Assembly (NCBI GenBank): GCA_963786985.1
Contig: CAWBBL010000027.1
Coordinates: forward strand, 124,001 to 188,000
Direction: 5' to 3'
Origin: Desertimonas sp963786985
GTDB taxonomy: Bacteria; Actinomycetota; Acidimicrobiia; Acidimicrobiales; Ilumatobacteraceae
DNA: 64,000 bases
Shown here: positions 25,119 through 33,042 of the stretch, piece after piece
How positions within the stretch are numbered: position 1 is the stretch's first letter
Layout: each line of letters begins with the position of its first letter
Translations under genes and position numbers: made by a program
The notes under the pieces: model-generated
What the model saw: the letters and a program-made list of their open reading frames with translations, nothing else
What the model was told of the DNA's origin: nothing
Database searches by the model: none

Positions 25119-25931
25119 TTAGTGGATGGGGCCGCTCGCGTCGCGGAGGCTGCGGCCCTGCTTGTCCGTGTGTGTGGCGATGATCTCGGCACAGATGCTG
25201 ATCGCCGTCTCCTCGGGCGTGCGGGCACCGATGTCGAGGCCCGCCGGAGACATCAGCCGATCGAGCTGGGCGGGCTTGTTGACCCCCGCCTCGTCGAGGC
25301 GAGCCAGGCGCTTGGCGTGTGTCGTGCGGCTACCCATCACGCCGATGTACCCGACGCCGGTCGACAGGGCGCCGATCACGGCCGGGACGTCGAACTTGGC
25401 GTCGTGGGTGAGGATGCACACGGCGTCGCGGCCGCCCAGGGTGTGGCCACGCTCCGCGAACAGCGGTGTCGGCCACGTGACGAGAACCTCGTCGGCCATC
25501 GGAAATCGCCGACGGGTGGCGAACACCTCGCGGGCATCGCACACGGTGACCCGGTAGCCGAGCAGCTTGGCGACCTTGGCGAGCGCGGCGGTGAAGTCGA
25601 CGGCGCCGAAGATCCACATCTGCGGTGGGGCGGCGTGACAGTCGACGAACACCTCGACGACCGCCGAATCGGTCAGATCCTCGGGTGTCGTCTCCCCGTG
25701 CGGTCCGTAGTGCCGCACCCCGGACCGGGCGGCCTCCAGCTCGGCCAACGCGTCACGAACCGCGACCCGATCGAGTTCCGGGTCGCCGAGCGTGCCGCGC
25801 GGCACCTCGTCCGGTGAGACGAGCAGCCTGGCCCCGGACTGCGGGCCATCGACGACGGTGACCAGGGCGACCGGCCGTTCGGCCCGCAAGCGGGCCGCCA
25901 ACTCGTCGTACAACGTCACGGGGGCTACCAA
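25119..25931 (-). CDS. XdhC-family maturation protein (Rossmann domain type)
   Basis: 270 residues. The C-terminal half is the XdhC Rossmann domain (PQMWIFGAVDFTAALAKVAK, LTHDAKFDVPAVIGALSTG, YIGVMGSRTTHAKRLARL, DIGARTPEETAISICAEII). XdhC proteins deliver sulphurated molybdenum cofactor to xanthine dehydrogenase-type enzymes. The start is uncertain: TTG 25931 overlaps the CoxI-like gene by seven bases, GTG 25919 is possible. Together with the small gene upstream it makes a split version of the classical two-domain XdhC. Part of the MoxR-VWA-CoxI-XdhC operon. Confidence 0.88.
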   Translation of the reverse strand: MVAPVTLYDELAARLRAERPVALVTVVDGPQSGARLLVSPDEVPRGTLGDPELDRVAVRDALAELEAARSGVRHYGPHGETTPEDLTDSAVVEVFVDCHAAPPQMWIFGAVDFTAALAKVAKLLGYRVTVCDAREVFATRRRFPMADEVLVTWPTPLFAERGHTLGGRDAVCILTHDAKFDVPAVIGALSTGVGYIGVMGSRTTHAKRLARLDEAGVNKPAQLDRLMSPAGLDIGARTPEETAISICAEIIATHTDKQGRSLRDASGPIH

Positions 25932-26242
25932 TCCACGGCTTCCAGGTACAGGTGGATCGTTCCGCCACAGGTCAGGCCGACGCTGAACGCCTCGTCGTCG
26001 GAATAGCCGAACGTCACGACCCGCGGTTCGGTCTCACCGGCCAGCACGGAGAGCGCTTCGGCGACAACCGCCCCTTCGACACAGCCGCCGCTGACGCTTC
26101 CGGCGACCTCGCCATCCTCGTTGACGGCCATCGCCGCGCCAGGGCCCCGTGGCCCCGAGCCTTCGACGTCGACGACGCGGGCGAGGGCCACCCGCTTGCC
26201 GGCCGCGCGCCAACGGTCGATGTCGTCGAGCAGCTCACGCAC
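25925..26242 (-). CDS. XdhC/CoxI N-terminal-domain protein
   Basis: A 105-residue protein consisting of one XdhC_CoxI domain: ALARVVDVEGSGPRGPGAAM, then GEVAGSVSGGCVEGAVVAEA and, at the end, LTCGGTIHLYLEAVDW. In many organisms this domain is joined to the Rossmann part in a single polypeptide; here it is a separate gene overlapping its partner. The start GTG 26242 overlaps the VWA gene by eight bases. Likely acts with its partner in cofactor insertion or sulphuration for molybdenum hydroxylases. Confidence 0.85.
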   Translation of the reverse strand: MRELLDDIDRWRAAGKRVALARVVDVEGSGPRGPGAAMAVNEDGEVAGSVSGGCVEGAVVAEALSVLAGETEPRVVTFGYSDDEAFSVGLTCGGTIHLYLEAVDW

Positions 26243-27380
26243 GCGGTGCAGTCCCTTGATTCAAGACCGCGACGAGGTGCTCCAGGGCGTCCAACGAATG
26301 TCCCTCCACGAATTCGTCAACGTACGGCAAGGCGGCGGCCATTCCGCGAGCGAGCGGTGCGTACCCCGGCGACACCTTCAGCGGGTTGACCCAGATCACC
26401 CGGTTGGCGACCCTCGCCAGCCGCTGCATCTGCTCGGCGAGGTCGTCCGGGTCGCCCCGATCCCACCCGTCCGACAGCACGACGACGTCGGCACCGCGGG
26501 CGAGACCGCGCACGCCCCACTCCCGGTTGAACGACTCCAGGCCGTCGCCGAGGCGGGTTCCTCCGGACCAGTCGGCGACAGCCTCCGTGGCGCGGGTGAG
26601 AGCGCGGTCGGGATCGTGACTGGACAGCTCACGGGTGACCCGGGTCAGCCGTGTGCCGAGGGTGAATGCCTCGACCCGCCGTCGGCCGGCGACCGCCGCT
26701 TGGACGAATCGCAGCAACGCCCGGGCGTACGGCTCCATCGACCCGGAGATGTCCAGGAGCACCACGATGCGTCGGTACTTGGTTGCGGGGCGTCGGTAGT
26801 GCCGTTCGACGGGATCGCCCCGCGTGCGCACGGCGGCACGAACGGTGCGCCGGAGGTCCGGGCGCCGGGTCCGCTCGCGTGTCGGCGTCAGACGCAGCGA
26901 ACGCCGCGGCGAACCAGTGACGCGCAGCGTCGACATCCACCGGCGCGCTTCGACGAGCTCGTCGGGGGAGTAGTCGGCGAAGTCGCGGTGGCGCAGCACC
27001 TCGGCGATGCTGTAGCGCAGCTCTACCGTGTCGCGATCCGGGGAGCGCTCGCCAGAGGTGTCGCCATCGTCGTCGTCGGAGTCGAGGGCCAGGGTGACCG
27101 GCTGGCTCGGCTGCGCCTCGTCGGCGCCGCCGAACGTCGACTCGAAGTAGGCGGCGAATGCCCGGTCATAGGCGTCGACGTCCTCGGGGCGCCGGACCAG
27201 CGTCGCCCGCCCGGCCCAATACACGTCGTCGCGTCTCCCGAGACCGACGGCACCGAGCGCTTCGGTGAATGAGACGACCGCGCTGACCGGTGTGTCGACA
27301 TCGAGGCCGCGGAGCACGTTGGCGAAGCACACGCTGAGTTGCACCGCCGTCGTCGCTCCGCGGCTCGACGGCTCGCTCAT
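26235..27380 (-). CDS. VWA-domain protein of CoxE type
   Basis: 381 residues. The last 200 form a von Willebrand factor A domain with an intact MIDAS (VLLDISGSMEPYARALL, WSGGTRLGDGLESFN, VVVLSDGWDRGDPDDL). The N-terminal part is the acidic helical region of CoxE-like proteins with a run DDDDGDTSGERSPDRD. CoxE works with the MoxR-type ATPase CoxD to insert the metal sulphur group into CO dehydrogenase; the same pairing is seen here, with ATGA overlap to the MoxR gene. Target enzyme in this organism is inferred to be one or both hydroxylases at 34.5-46.8 kb. Confidence 0.88.
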   Translation of the reverse strand: MSEPSSRGATTAVQLSVCFANVLRGLDVDTPVSAVVSFTEALGAVGLGRRDDVYWAGRATLVRRPEDVDAYDRAFAAYFESTFGGADEAQPSQPVTLALDSDDDDGDTSGERSPDRDTVELRYSIAEVLRHRDFADYSPDELVEARRWMSTLRVTGSPRRSLRLTPTRERTRRPDLRRTVRAAVRTRGDPVERHYRRPATKYRRIVVLLDISGSMEPYARALLRFVQAAVAGRRRVEAFTLGTRLTRVTRELSSHDPDRALTRATEAVADWSGGTRLGDGLESFNREWGVRGLARGADVVVLSDGWDRGDPDDLAEQMQRLARVANRVIWVNPLKVSPGYAPLARGMAAALPYVDEFVEGHSLDALEHLVAVLNQGTAPRA

Positions 27381-28309
27381 GGCCGGCCGGGCTGCCGGGT
27401 GATCGCCTGCTTGACGATGTCGGCAAAGCCATGCTGGGCGACCCGTTCGTGATCCTCGCGGTACTTGAGCACGGCGCCGAGGGTGATCGCCACGGACTGC
27501 TCGTCGAGCTCGCTGACCCCGAGCCGGGCGAGGGCGGCGGCCCAGTCGATCGTCTCGGCGACACCCGGCGGCTTGTACAGGTTGAGCGCCCGCAGGCCTT
27601 CGACGGCTGCCGCGACCTGGCGGGCGAGGGCGCTGGCCACCTCCGGCAGACGGAGGTGGACGATCGCCACTTCGCGCTCGAACGTCGGGTGTTCGACCCA
27701 GTGGTACAGACAGCGCCGCTTGAGGGCGTCGTGGACGTCGCGGGTGCGGTTGCTGGTGAGCACGACGAGCGGCGGCACGTCGGCGCGGAACACGCCGATC
27801 TCGGGGATCGTGATCTGCCAGTCCGACAGGACCTCGAGGAGGTAGGCCTCGAACTCGTCGTCGGCCCGGTCGATCTCGTCGATCAGCAGCACCGGCGGGA
27901 CCGCGGCCCCCGTCTCGATCGAGCGCAGCAGGGCGCGGCGGATGAGGAACCGCCGCTGGTACAGGTCGGCCTCCAGGTCGTCGCTCGAACGACCCTGCGC
28001 CTCGCCGCTGATCTCGGCGGCGCGGAGGTGGAGGAGCTGGCGGGCGTAGTCCCAGTCGTAGACGGCCTGCGCCGCGTCGATGCCCTCGTAGCACTGCAGG
28101 CGGATCAGCTCACCACCAGTCCACGCCGCCAGCACCTTGGCCACCTCGGTCTTGCCGACACCGGCTTCGCCCTCCAGCAGCAGCGGTCGCTGCAAGGTCA
28201 TGGCCAGGAAGATCGACGTAGCGAGACCCTCGTCGGGGAGGTAGCCGTTCGCCGTCAGCGCGGCGGTGACGTCGTCGATCGACTTCGGCTGGACGCTCCC
28301 CACGCTCAC
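27377..28309 (-). CDS. MoxR-type AAA+ ATPase of CoxD kind
   Basis: 310 residues of AAA+ fold: Walker A GEAGVGKTEVAK, the sequence RLQCYEGIDAAQAVYDWDYA, Walker B LLIDEIDRADDEFEAYLLEVL and sensor-like LTSNRTRDVHDALKRRC. It heads the operon MoxR-VWA-CoxI-XdhC. The GTG start lies six bases after TAACCT on the minus strand, so the operon is probably leaderless and shares a compact divergent promoter region with the debranching enzyme gene. The ATPase and the VWA protein likely form a chaperone-like complex for cofactor maturation, as CoxD/CoxE do. Confidence 0.9.
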   Translation of the reverse strand: MSVGSVQPKSIDDVTAALTANGYLPDEGLATSIFLAMTLQRPLLLEGEAGVGKTEVAKVLAAWTGGELIRLQCYEGIDAAQAVYDWDYARQLLHLRAAEISGEAQGRSSDDLEADLYQRRFLIRRALLRSIETGAAVPPVLLIDEIDRADDEFEAYLLEVLSDWQITIPEIGVFRADVPPLVVLTSNRTRDVHDALKRRCLYHWVEHPTFEREVAIVHLRLPEVASALARQVAAAVEGLRALNLYKPPGVAETIDWAAALARLGVSELDEQSVAITLGAVLKYREDHERVAQHGFADIVKQAITRQPGRP

Positions 28310-28315
28310 GCCGGC

Positions 28316-28346
28316 AGGTTACCGAGGCGCGGCTCGCCGGTAACGT
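28316..28346. promoter_or_regulatory. Back-to-back leaderless promoters
   Basis: On the minus strand TAACCT (28321-28316) is followed by six bases and the MoxR GTG; on the plus strand TAACGT (28341-28346) is followed by eight bases and the ATG at 28355. Only 45 bases separate the two starts, so the promoters overlap and may compete. Confidence 0.5.
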
Positions 28347-28354
28347 CCCGCCGG

Positions 28355-30679
28355 ATGTCCTCGCTTCCTGTTCGGGTGCATGCGCCGGCCGCCCGCTTGG
28401 TCACGCTCGTCGAGTTCAGCGACGACGGCAGCACGGAACACGAACGCCGTCCGCTCACCCGCGAGGGCGATTGCTGGGTCGGCGACGTTGCGCCCGGGAC
28501 CGTCTACGGCCTCGTCGCCGATGGTGTTGGAGCACGGTTCGACTCGTCGAAGGTACTGCTCGATCCATCGGCGACCGAGGTGGTGTTCCCCCCGGAGCAC
28601 AGCCGGGCGGCCGCCTGCCGGCACGGTGTCGCCAACTCTGGTCGCAGCCCAGTCGCCCGCGCCGCTTCGTGGCCGACGCCCCGCCCGCCACGGCGTTCCA
28701 GCCGTCCGCCGGTCGTCTACGAGGCGCACGTGCGCGGCATGACCGCGGCGAAGGCCGGGGGCGCGGCGCCAGGCACCTACCGGGAACTGATCGGCGAGCT
28801 CGACCGCATCGCCGCCCTCGGATTCAGCGTCATCGAACTCCTCCCGGTGCATCAAGGCGATCCGCAGGAGGGCAGCTACTGGGGGTACATGCCGCTCGCC
28901 TTCGGCGCCGTGCACCGGCAGTACGCCGCCGGTGACGATGCCGCCGCCGAGCTGGCCGAGCTGATCGCCGCCGCCCACGACCGCGACCTCGAGGTGTGGA
29001 TCGACGTCGTCTACAACCACACCACCGAGGTCCACGCCGGTGGGCCGACGTACAGCCAGCGGGGCCTCGCCGACGGCGACTACTACCGCCTCGACGACGG
29101 TGGCAAGTACATCGAGACGACCGGGTGCGGCAACGACATCGATGCCGCGTCGCCCGTCGTCCAGGACCTGATCGTCGTGTCGCTCGACCGCTACGCCGAC
29201 CTCGGCGTCGACGGTTTCCGCTTCGACCTCGCCGCGGTGCTCAGCAGACACCGGCCATTGATCGCCCGCCTCGACGAGTGGGCCGCTCGCCGGGGGGTCA
29301 CGCTGGTCGCCGAGCCGTGGGATGCCGCCGGCACGTACGAGCTTGGCGCGGCGTGGCCGAGCCAGCAGTGGGGACAATGGAACGACCGCTTTCGCGACGA
29401 TGTGCGCGGGTTCTTGCGCGGCGAGCGCGGTCTCGTTCCGGCGCTCATCCAGCGGGTCCAGGGCAGCCCCGACTTGTTCGTGAGCCCGACCCAGACCTGC
29501 AACTTCGTGACGTGCCACGACGGGTTCACGATGTACGACCTCGTCGCCTACGACCACAAACGCAACGAGGCCAACGGTCACCACAACTCCGATGGAGCCG
29601 GTGAGAACCGCTCGTGGAACTGCGGCTTCGAGGGCGACGACGGAGTGCCGCCTGATGTCGCGGCGCTGCGCCGGAGACAGCTGCGCAACGCCTGGTGCCT
29701 GCTGGCGATGTCCCACGGGACGCCGATGGCGGCGATGGGCGACGAGTTCGGACGGACCCAGGGCGGCAACAACAATGCCTACAACCAGGACAACGCCACG
29801 TCGTGGGTCGATTGGGCCCGCCGTGACGAGTTCGCCGACCTCGAACGATTCGTCGGTGGTGTGCTCGCCCTCCGGCACCGCCATCCGGTACTCGCCCAGG
29901 CGGATTGGTGGGGCGAGCAGGTCCAGTGGTTCGGGACGTCCGGTGCAGCAGACACCGGTGGGGGGTCACGCTCGTTGGCGTGGTGCGTGGGTGACCTCTA
30001 CGTCATCGCCAACGCCTACTGGGAGTCATTGACGTTCACGATCCAGGCCGACGGACCGTGGAGCCGGGTCGTCGACACCGCGCTGGCTGCTCCCGACGAC
30101 ATCGTCGAGCCGGCAGACACGGTGACGGTCGGGTCGACCTACGACGTGGCCGCCCGCTCCGTCGTCATCCTCGAACGCCGGGCCGCCTCGATGGTCAGCG
30201 ACGTCATCGGCGACTTGGTGCGCCGCGCCGATCCACCGCTGTACGTGGCCACGACAGCCGCGGCCGGCGAACGCGCCGGATGCGTGATCGGGTTCGCCAC
30301 CCAGGCGAGCATCGACCCGCCACGGTTCCTCGTCGGCATCTCGACGGAGAATCGGACCTGGCGGGTGGCCCAGACCGCAACTCATCTCGCCGTGCACCTG
30401 TTCGGACGCGACCGAATCGACGTGATCTCGCTGTTCGGTGGTGCGACCGGCGACGACGTCGACAAGTTCGCCAACGGTGCGTGGTCGGAGGGCCCCGGCG
30501 CGGTGCCGGTCCTCGATGGTGCGGTGGCCTGGTTCGTGGGGCGGATCATCGAGCGCTACGACCTCGGCGACCACGTCGGCCACCTCCTCGAGCCGGTCAC
30601 CGGGGGCACCTCGACGGGGCCGGACCCGGCGGTGACATTGGCCGACGCCGACGACATCGAGGCCGGCCATCCCGCCTGA
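28355..30679 (+). CDS. GlgX-like glycogen debranching enzyme fused to a flavin-reductase-like domain
   Basis: 774 residues. The first 610 form a GH13 isoamylase-type enzyme: short CBM48-like part, VYEAHVRGMT, WIDVVYNHTTE, the nucleophile segment GVDGFRFDLAAVL, acid/base LVAEPWDA and VTCHDGFTMYDLVAY, plus NNAYNQDNATSWVDW. It removes alpha-1,6 branches during glycogen breakdown. After RSVVILERRAAS the same frame continues into about 160 residues of FMN-binding split barrel (GCVIGFATQASIDPPRFLVG, VAQTATHLAVHLFGRDR). An internal ATG begins this part, so it may also be made alone. Start ATG 28355 is eight bases after TAACGT; earlier open codons overlap MoxR. This fusion is unusual; an in-frame sequence change cannot be excluded. 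Confidence 0.88.
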   Translation: MSSLPVRVHAPAARLVTLVEFSDDGSTEHERRPLTREGDCWVGDVAPGTVYGLVADGVGARFDSSKVLLDPSATEVVFPPEHSRAAACRHGVANSGRSPVARAASWPTPRPPRRSSRPPVVYEAHVRGMTAAKAGGAAPGTYRELIGELDRIAALGFSVIELLPVHQGDPQEGSYWGYMPLAFGAVHRQYAAGDDAAAELAELIAAAHDRDLEVWIDVVYNHTTEVHAGGPTYSQRGLADGDYYRLDDGGKYIETTGCGNDIDAASPVVQDLIVVSLDRYADLGVDGFRFDLAAVLSRHRPLIARLDEWAARRGVTLVAEPWDAAGTYELGAAWPSQQWGQWNDRFRDDVRGFLRGERGLVPALIQRVQGSPDLFVSPTQTCNFVTCHDGFTMYDLVAYDHKRNEANGHHNSDGAGENRSWNCGFEGDDGVPPDVAALRRRQLRNAWCLLAMSHGTPMAAMGDEFGRTQGGNNNAYNQDNATSWVDWARRDEFADLERFVGGVLALRHRHPVLAQADWWGEQVQWFGTSGAADTGGGSRSLAWCVGDLYVIANAYWESLTFTIQADGPWSRVVDTALAAPDDIVEPADTVTVGSTYDVAARSVVILERRAASMVSDVIGDLVRRADPPLYVATTAAAGERAGCVIGFATQASIDPPRFLVGISTENRTWRVAQTATHLAVHLFGRDRIDVISLFGGATGDDVDKFANGAWSEGPGAVPVLDGAVAWFVGRIIERYDLGDHVGHLLEPVTGGTSTGPDPAVTLADADDIEAGHPA

Positions 30680-30689
30680 ACCGTTTCAC

Positions 30690-30787
30690 CAGCATCGGCC
30701 TGCGTGGCCGGGGAACGCAATCAAGAATCGAAGGCGATCGCCAGCGAGCGAGCGGCCAGCATCGGCCTGCGTGGCCGGGGAACGCAT
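30690..30787 (+). repeat. Dispersed repeat, tandem copies A and B
   Basis: Two copies of the core CTGCGTGGCCGGGGAACG, at about 30690-30721 and 30737-30787. Copy B also has the upstream arm with alternating AGCG (GCCAGCGAGCGAGCGGCCAG). The gap between the debranching gene and the oxidase gene consists almost entirely of these copies. Confidence 0.85.
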
Positions 30788-32187
30788 TAAGAGTCGAAGC
30801 CGAGCCCCATGCGGTCGAGCGTGCGCAGCCACAGGTTGCGCTTGCCGGTGCGGTCCTCACGGTCGAGCGACCAGCGCGTCGCCTGAATGCCGGCGAAGCG
30901 GAACGGCTCGGGAGGAAACGGCAACGGCTTCTTGCGGACGAACTCGGTGTTCGTTGCGACGGATCGTCGTCCGTCGAGGAGGTCGAGCATGACGTCCGCG
31001 CCGAAGCGCGTCGATGCCACGCCGAGGCCGGTGTACCCGAGGGCGTAGGCGACCCGTGTGTCCATCGCCGTTCCCCAGAACACGCAGAAGCGTGTGCACG
31101 TGTCGATCACGCCGCCCCAGATGTGGCTGAAGCGGACGTCCTCGAGCTGCGGAAAGGTCTCGAAGAAGTGGCGGCTGAGTGTTGCCCAGGTCGCCGGACG
31201 GCTCTCCAGCTCGGCCGAGACCCTGCCGCGCCAGTAGTACACGGCGTCGTAGCCGCCCCACACGATGCGGTTGTCCTCGGTCAAGCGGTAGTAGTGGAAC
31301 TGGTTGGGGATGTCGCTGAGCCCGGCGCGACTGGCCCAGCCGATGCTGGCGAGCTGTTCGGGGGTCAGTGGCTCGGTGGCCATGCAGTAGTCGTAGACGG
31401 GGGCGACGTAGCTGCCGATCCGGCGCAGCAGTGGCCGGAAGGCATTCGTCCCGAGGGCGACGCGGGCGGCGCGGACCTTCCCGAGTGGCGTCGTGACGAG
31501 GACGCCGACGCCGTCCCGGGTCAAATCGGTCGCCTTGGTGTCCTCGTAGATGCGCACGCCGAGCGACTCGGCCGCCGCCTTCAGCCCCCACACCAATCGC
31601 GCCGGGTCGACGAGCGCAGCGCGGTCCTTGCGCCACAGACCACCCGTGTACGTGGGGGAGTGCACCTCGGCCCGCATCGCCTCACCCTCGAGCAACGCGA
31701 CGTTCTGGCCGAGACTGGTCAGCAACGCGTGATCGGCGGCCAACTCGTCGAGGTACGACGCCGGATGGAGCGTCGTCGCGACATCGATCACCCCGGTGCG
31801 CTCGTAGTCGCAGTCGATCGAATAGCGCGCGATGGCTGCCTCGATGGCGTCGAGGTTGTCCAGCCCGAGCTGTTCGAGCAGTTCGATCTCGTCGGCGAAG
31901 CGACGCTTGCCATTGGCCACCCCGTGGGTGAGCGTCGATTCCATGAACCCGCCGTTGCGACCGCTGGCCGCCGAACCGATCTCGGCGGCGTCGATCAGGA
32001 CGACGTCACGGGTCGGATCGCGCTCCTTGGCGATGATCGCGGTCCACAGCCCGGTGTAGCCGCCGCCGACGATGCAGAGGTCGCACGACTCGGTGCGTAC
32101 GAGCGTTGGGTTGGAGTCGGGTTCGTCGACGTCGTCGTACCAGTACGGGAACAGGTCGGCGTCGGCGATGGCGTCCAAGTGATTCAT
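30787..32187 (-). CDS. FAD-dependent amine/amino-acid oxidase (DAO superfamily)
   Basis: 466 residues. The N-terminal dinucleotide motif is LCIVGGGYTGLWTAIIAKE, followed by a second flavin segment GSAASGRNGGFMEST (active-site loop of PuuB/DadA-type oxidases) and late GGYDAVYYW and YALGYTGLGVASTRFGADV. Proteins of this build oxidise amines such as gamma-glutamylputrescine or D-amino acids, with FAD and O2 or a quinone as acceptor. Substrate is not evident. ATG 32187 was selected as the family start. The gene is framed by copies of the dispersed repeat on both sides, in the same orientation. Confidence 0.86.
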   Translation of the reverse strand: MNHLDAIADADLFPYWYDDVDEPDSNPTLVRTESCDLCIVGGGYTGLWTAIIAKERDPTRDVVLIDAAEIGSAASGRNGGFMESTLTHGVANGKRRFADEIELLEQLGLDNLDAIEAAIARYSIDCDYERTGVIDVATTLHPASYLDELAADHALLTSLGQNVALLEGEAMRAEVHSPTYTGGLWRKDRAALVDPARLVWGLKAAAESLGVRIYEDTKATDLTRDGVGVLVTTPLGKVRAARVALGTNAFRPLLRRIGSYVAPVYDYCMATEPLTPEQLASIGWASRAGLSDIPNQFHYYRLTEDNRIVWGGYDAVYYWRGRVSAELESRPATWATLSRHFFETFPQLEDVRFSHIWGGVIDTCTRFCVFWGTAMDTRVAYALGYTGLGVASTRFGADVMLDLLDGRRSVATNTEFVRKKPLPFPPEPFRFAGIQATRWSLDREDRTGKRNLWLRTLDRMGLGFDS

Positions 32188-32239
32188 GAAACTTCGTCGA
32201 TCCTGTCGCCTTCGGGCAGTGTATGGGAGCAGCTCCGGT

Positions 32240-32302
32240 GCGAGCGAGTGAGCGCCAGCGAACGAGCGGCCAGCATCGGCCTGCGTGGCCGGGGAACGCA
32301 AT
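32240..32302 (+). repeat. Dispersed repeat, copy C
   Basis: Full-length copy: alternating arm (GCGAGCGAGTGAGCGCCAGC) then CTGCGTGGCCGGGGAACG and CAAT. It ends at the ATG 32301 upstream of the SDR gene, so repeat DNA provides part of that gene's leader. Confidence 0.85.
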
Positions 32303-32315
32303 GGGAGGTATGGGA

Positions 32316-33038
32316 ATGGACTTGGGCATCGCTGGCAAGCGGGCCGCGGTTGCAGCCGCGTCGTCGGGACTCGGCCTGGCGTCGGCGAAGGCGCTCGCCG
32401 CCGACGGCGTGACGGTCGCGATCTGCGGACGCGACCAGGCCCGGCTCGACGCCGCTGCTGCCGAGATCGGCGGCGACTGCGTACCGATCGTCGCCGACGT
32501 CAGCGATGCCGCCGGCGGCACAGCGTTCGTCAGCGCCGCGAGCGAGGCGCTCGGTGGCGTGGACATCCTGGTCACCAACGCCGGCGGTCCGCCGGCCGGC
32601 AACTTTGCCGCCACCGACGTCGACGCCTACCCCGCGGCCCTCGGCCTCAACCTGCTGTCCGTCGTCGCGATGTGCAAGGCGGCGGCACCGCCGATGCAGG
32701 AGCGCGGGTGGGGCCGCGTCGTGGCGATCACGTCGCTCTCGGTGCGTCAGCCGATCGCCAACCTGATCCTGTCGAACACGGCTCGCGCCGGTGTCACCGG
32801 GTTCCTCAAGACGATGGCTCGTGAGCTGGCCGGAACGGGTGTCACCGTCAACTCGGTGCAGCCCGGTCTGCACGGCACACCGCGGATCGTCGAGTTGTAC
32901 GGGGACGAGCCGCCCGGGCCGGTGGGCGACCCGGGCGACTTCGGCGCCGTCGTCGCCTTCCTGTGCAGCGAGCAGGCCGGGTTCATCACCGGCGCCGCCA
33001 TTCCCGTCGACGGCGGGTCGTACACCGCCCTCCTGTAA
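32316..33038 (+). CDS. SDR-family oxidoreductase of the atypical FabG-like group
   Basis: 240 residues with the Rossmann fold of short-chain dehydrogenases: AAVAAASSGLGLASAKALA replaces the usual TGxxxGxG start, NAGGPPAGN and NSVQPGLHGTPR are conserved. The catalytic tetrad is altered: after AITSLSVRQPIANL the expected Tyr-x-x-x-Lys reads LSNTARAG, so Tyr and Lys are missing. This pattern is known for the BKR-like SDR subgroup without a canonical active site, so reductase activity is doubtful. ATG 32316 fits GGGAGG seven bases upstream; ATG 32301 and 32310 are alternatives. Confidence 0.82.
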   Translation: MDLGIAGKRAAVAAASSGLGLASAKALAADGVTVAICGRDQARLDAAAAEIGGDCVPIVADVSDAAGGTAFVSAASEALGGVDILVTNAGGPPAGNFAATDVDAYPAALGLNLLSVVAMCKAAAPPMQERGWGRVVAITSLSVRQPIANLILSNTARAGVTGFLKTMARELAGTGVTVNSVQPGLHGTPRIVELYGDEPPGPVGDPGDFGAVVAFLCSEQAGFITGAAIPVDGGSYTALL

Positions 33039-33042
33039 CGAT

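Noticed and set aside
27431..28354. Upstream in-frame extension of the debranching enzyme gene by 308 codons
   Set aside because: This part is antisense to the conserved MoxR-type gene, has no similarity, and the ATG at 28355 sits at the promoter distance seen elsewhere.
28319..29884. Minus-strand frame of about 520 codons over the debranching enzyme gene
   Set aside because: Same composition artefact; no domain, no ribosome site, and it covers conserved GH13 motifs on the other strand.
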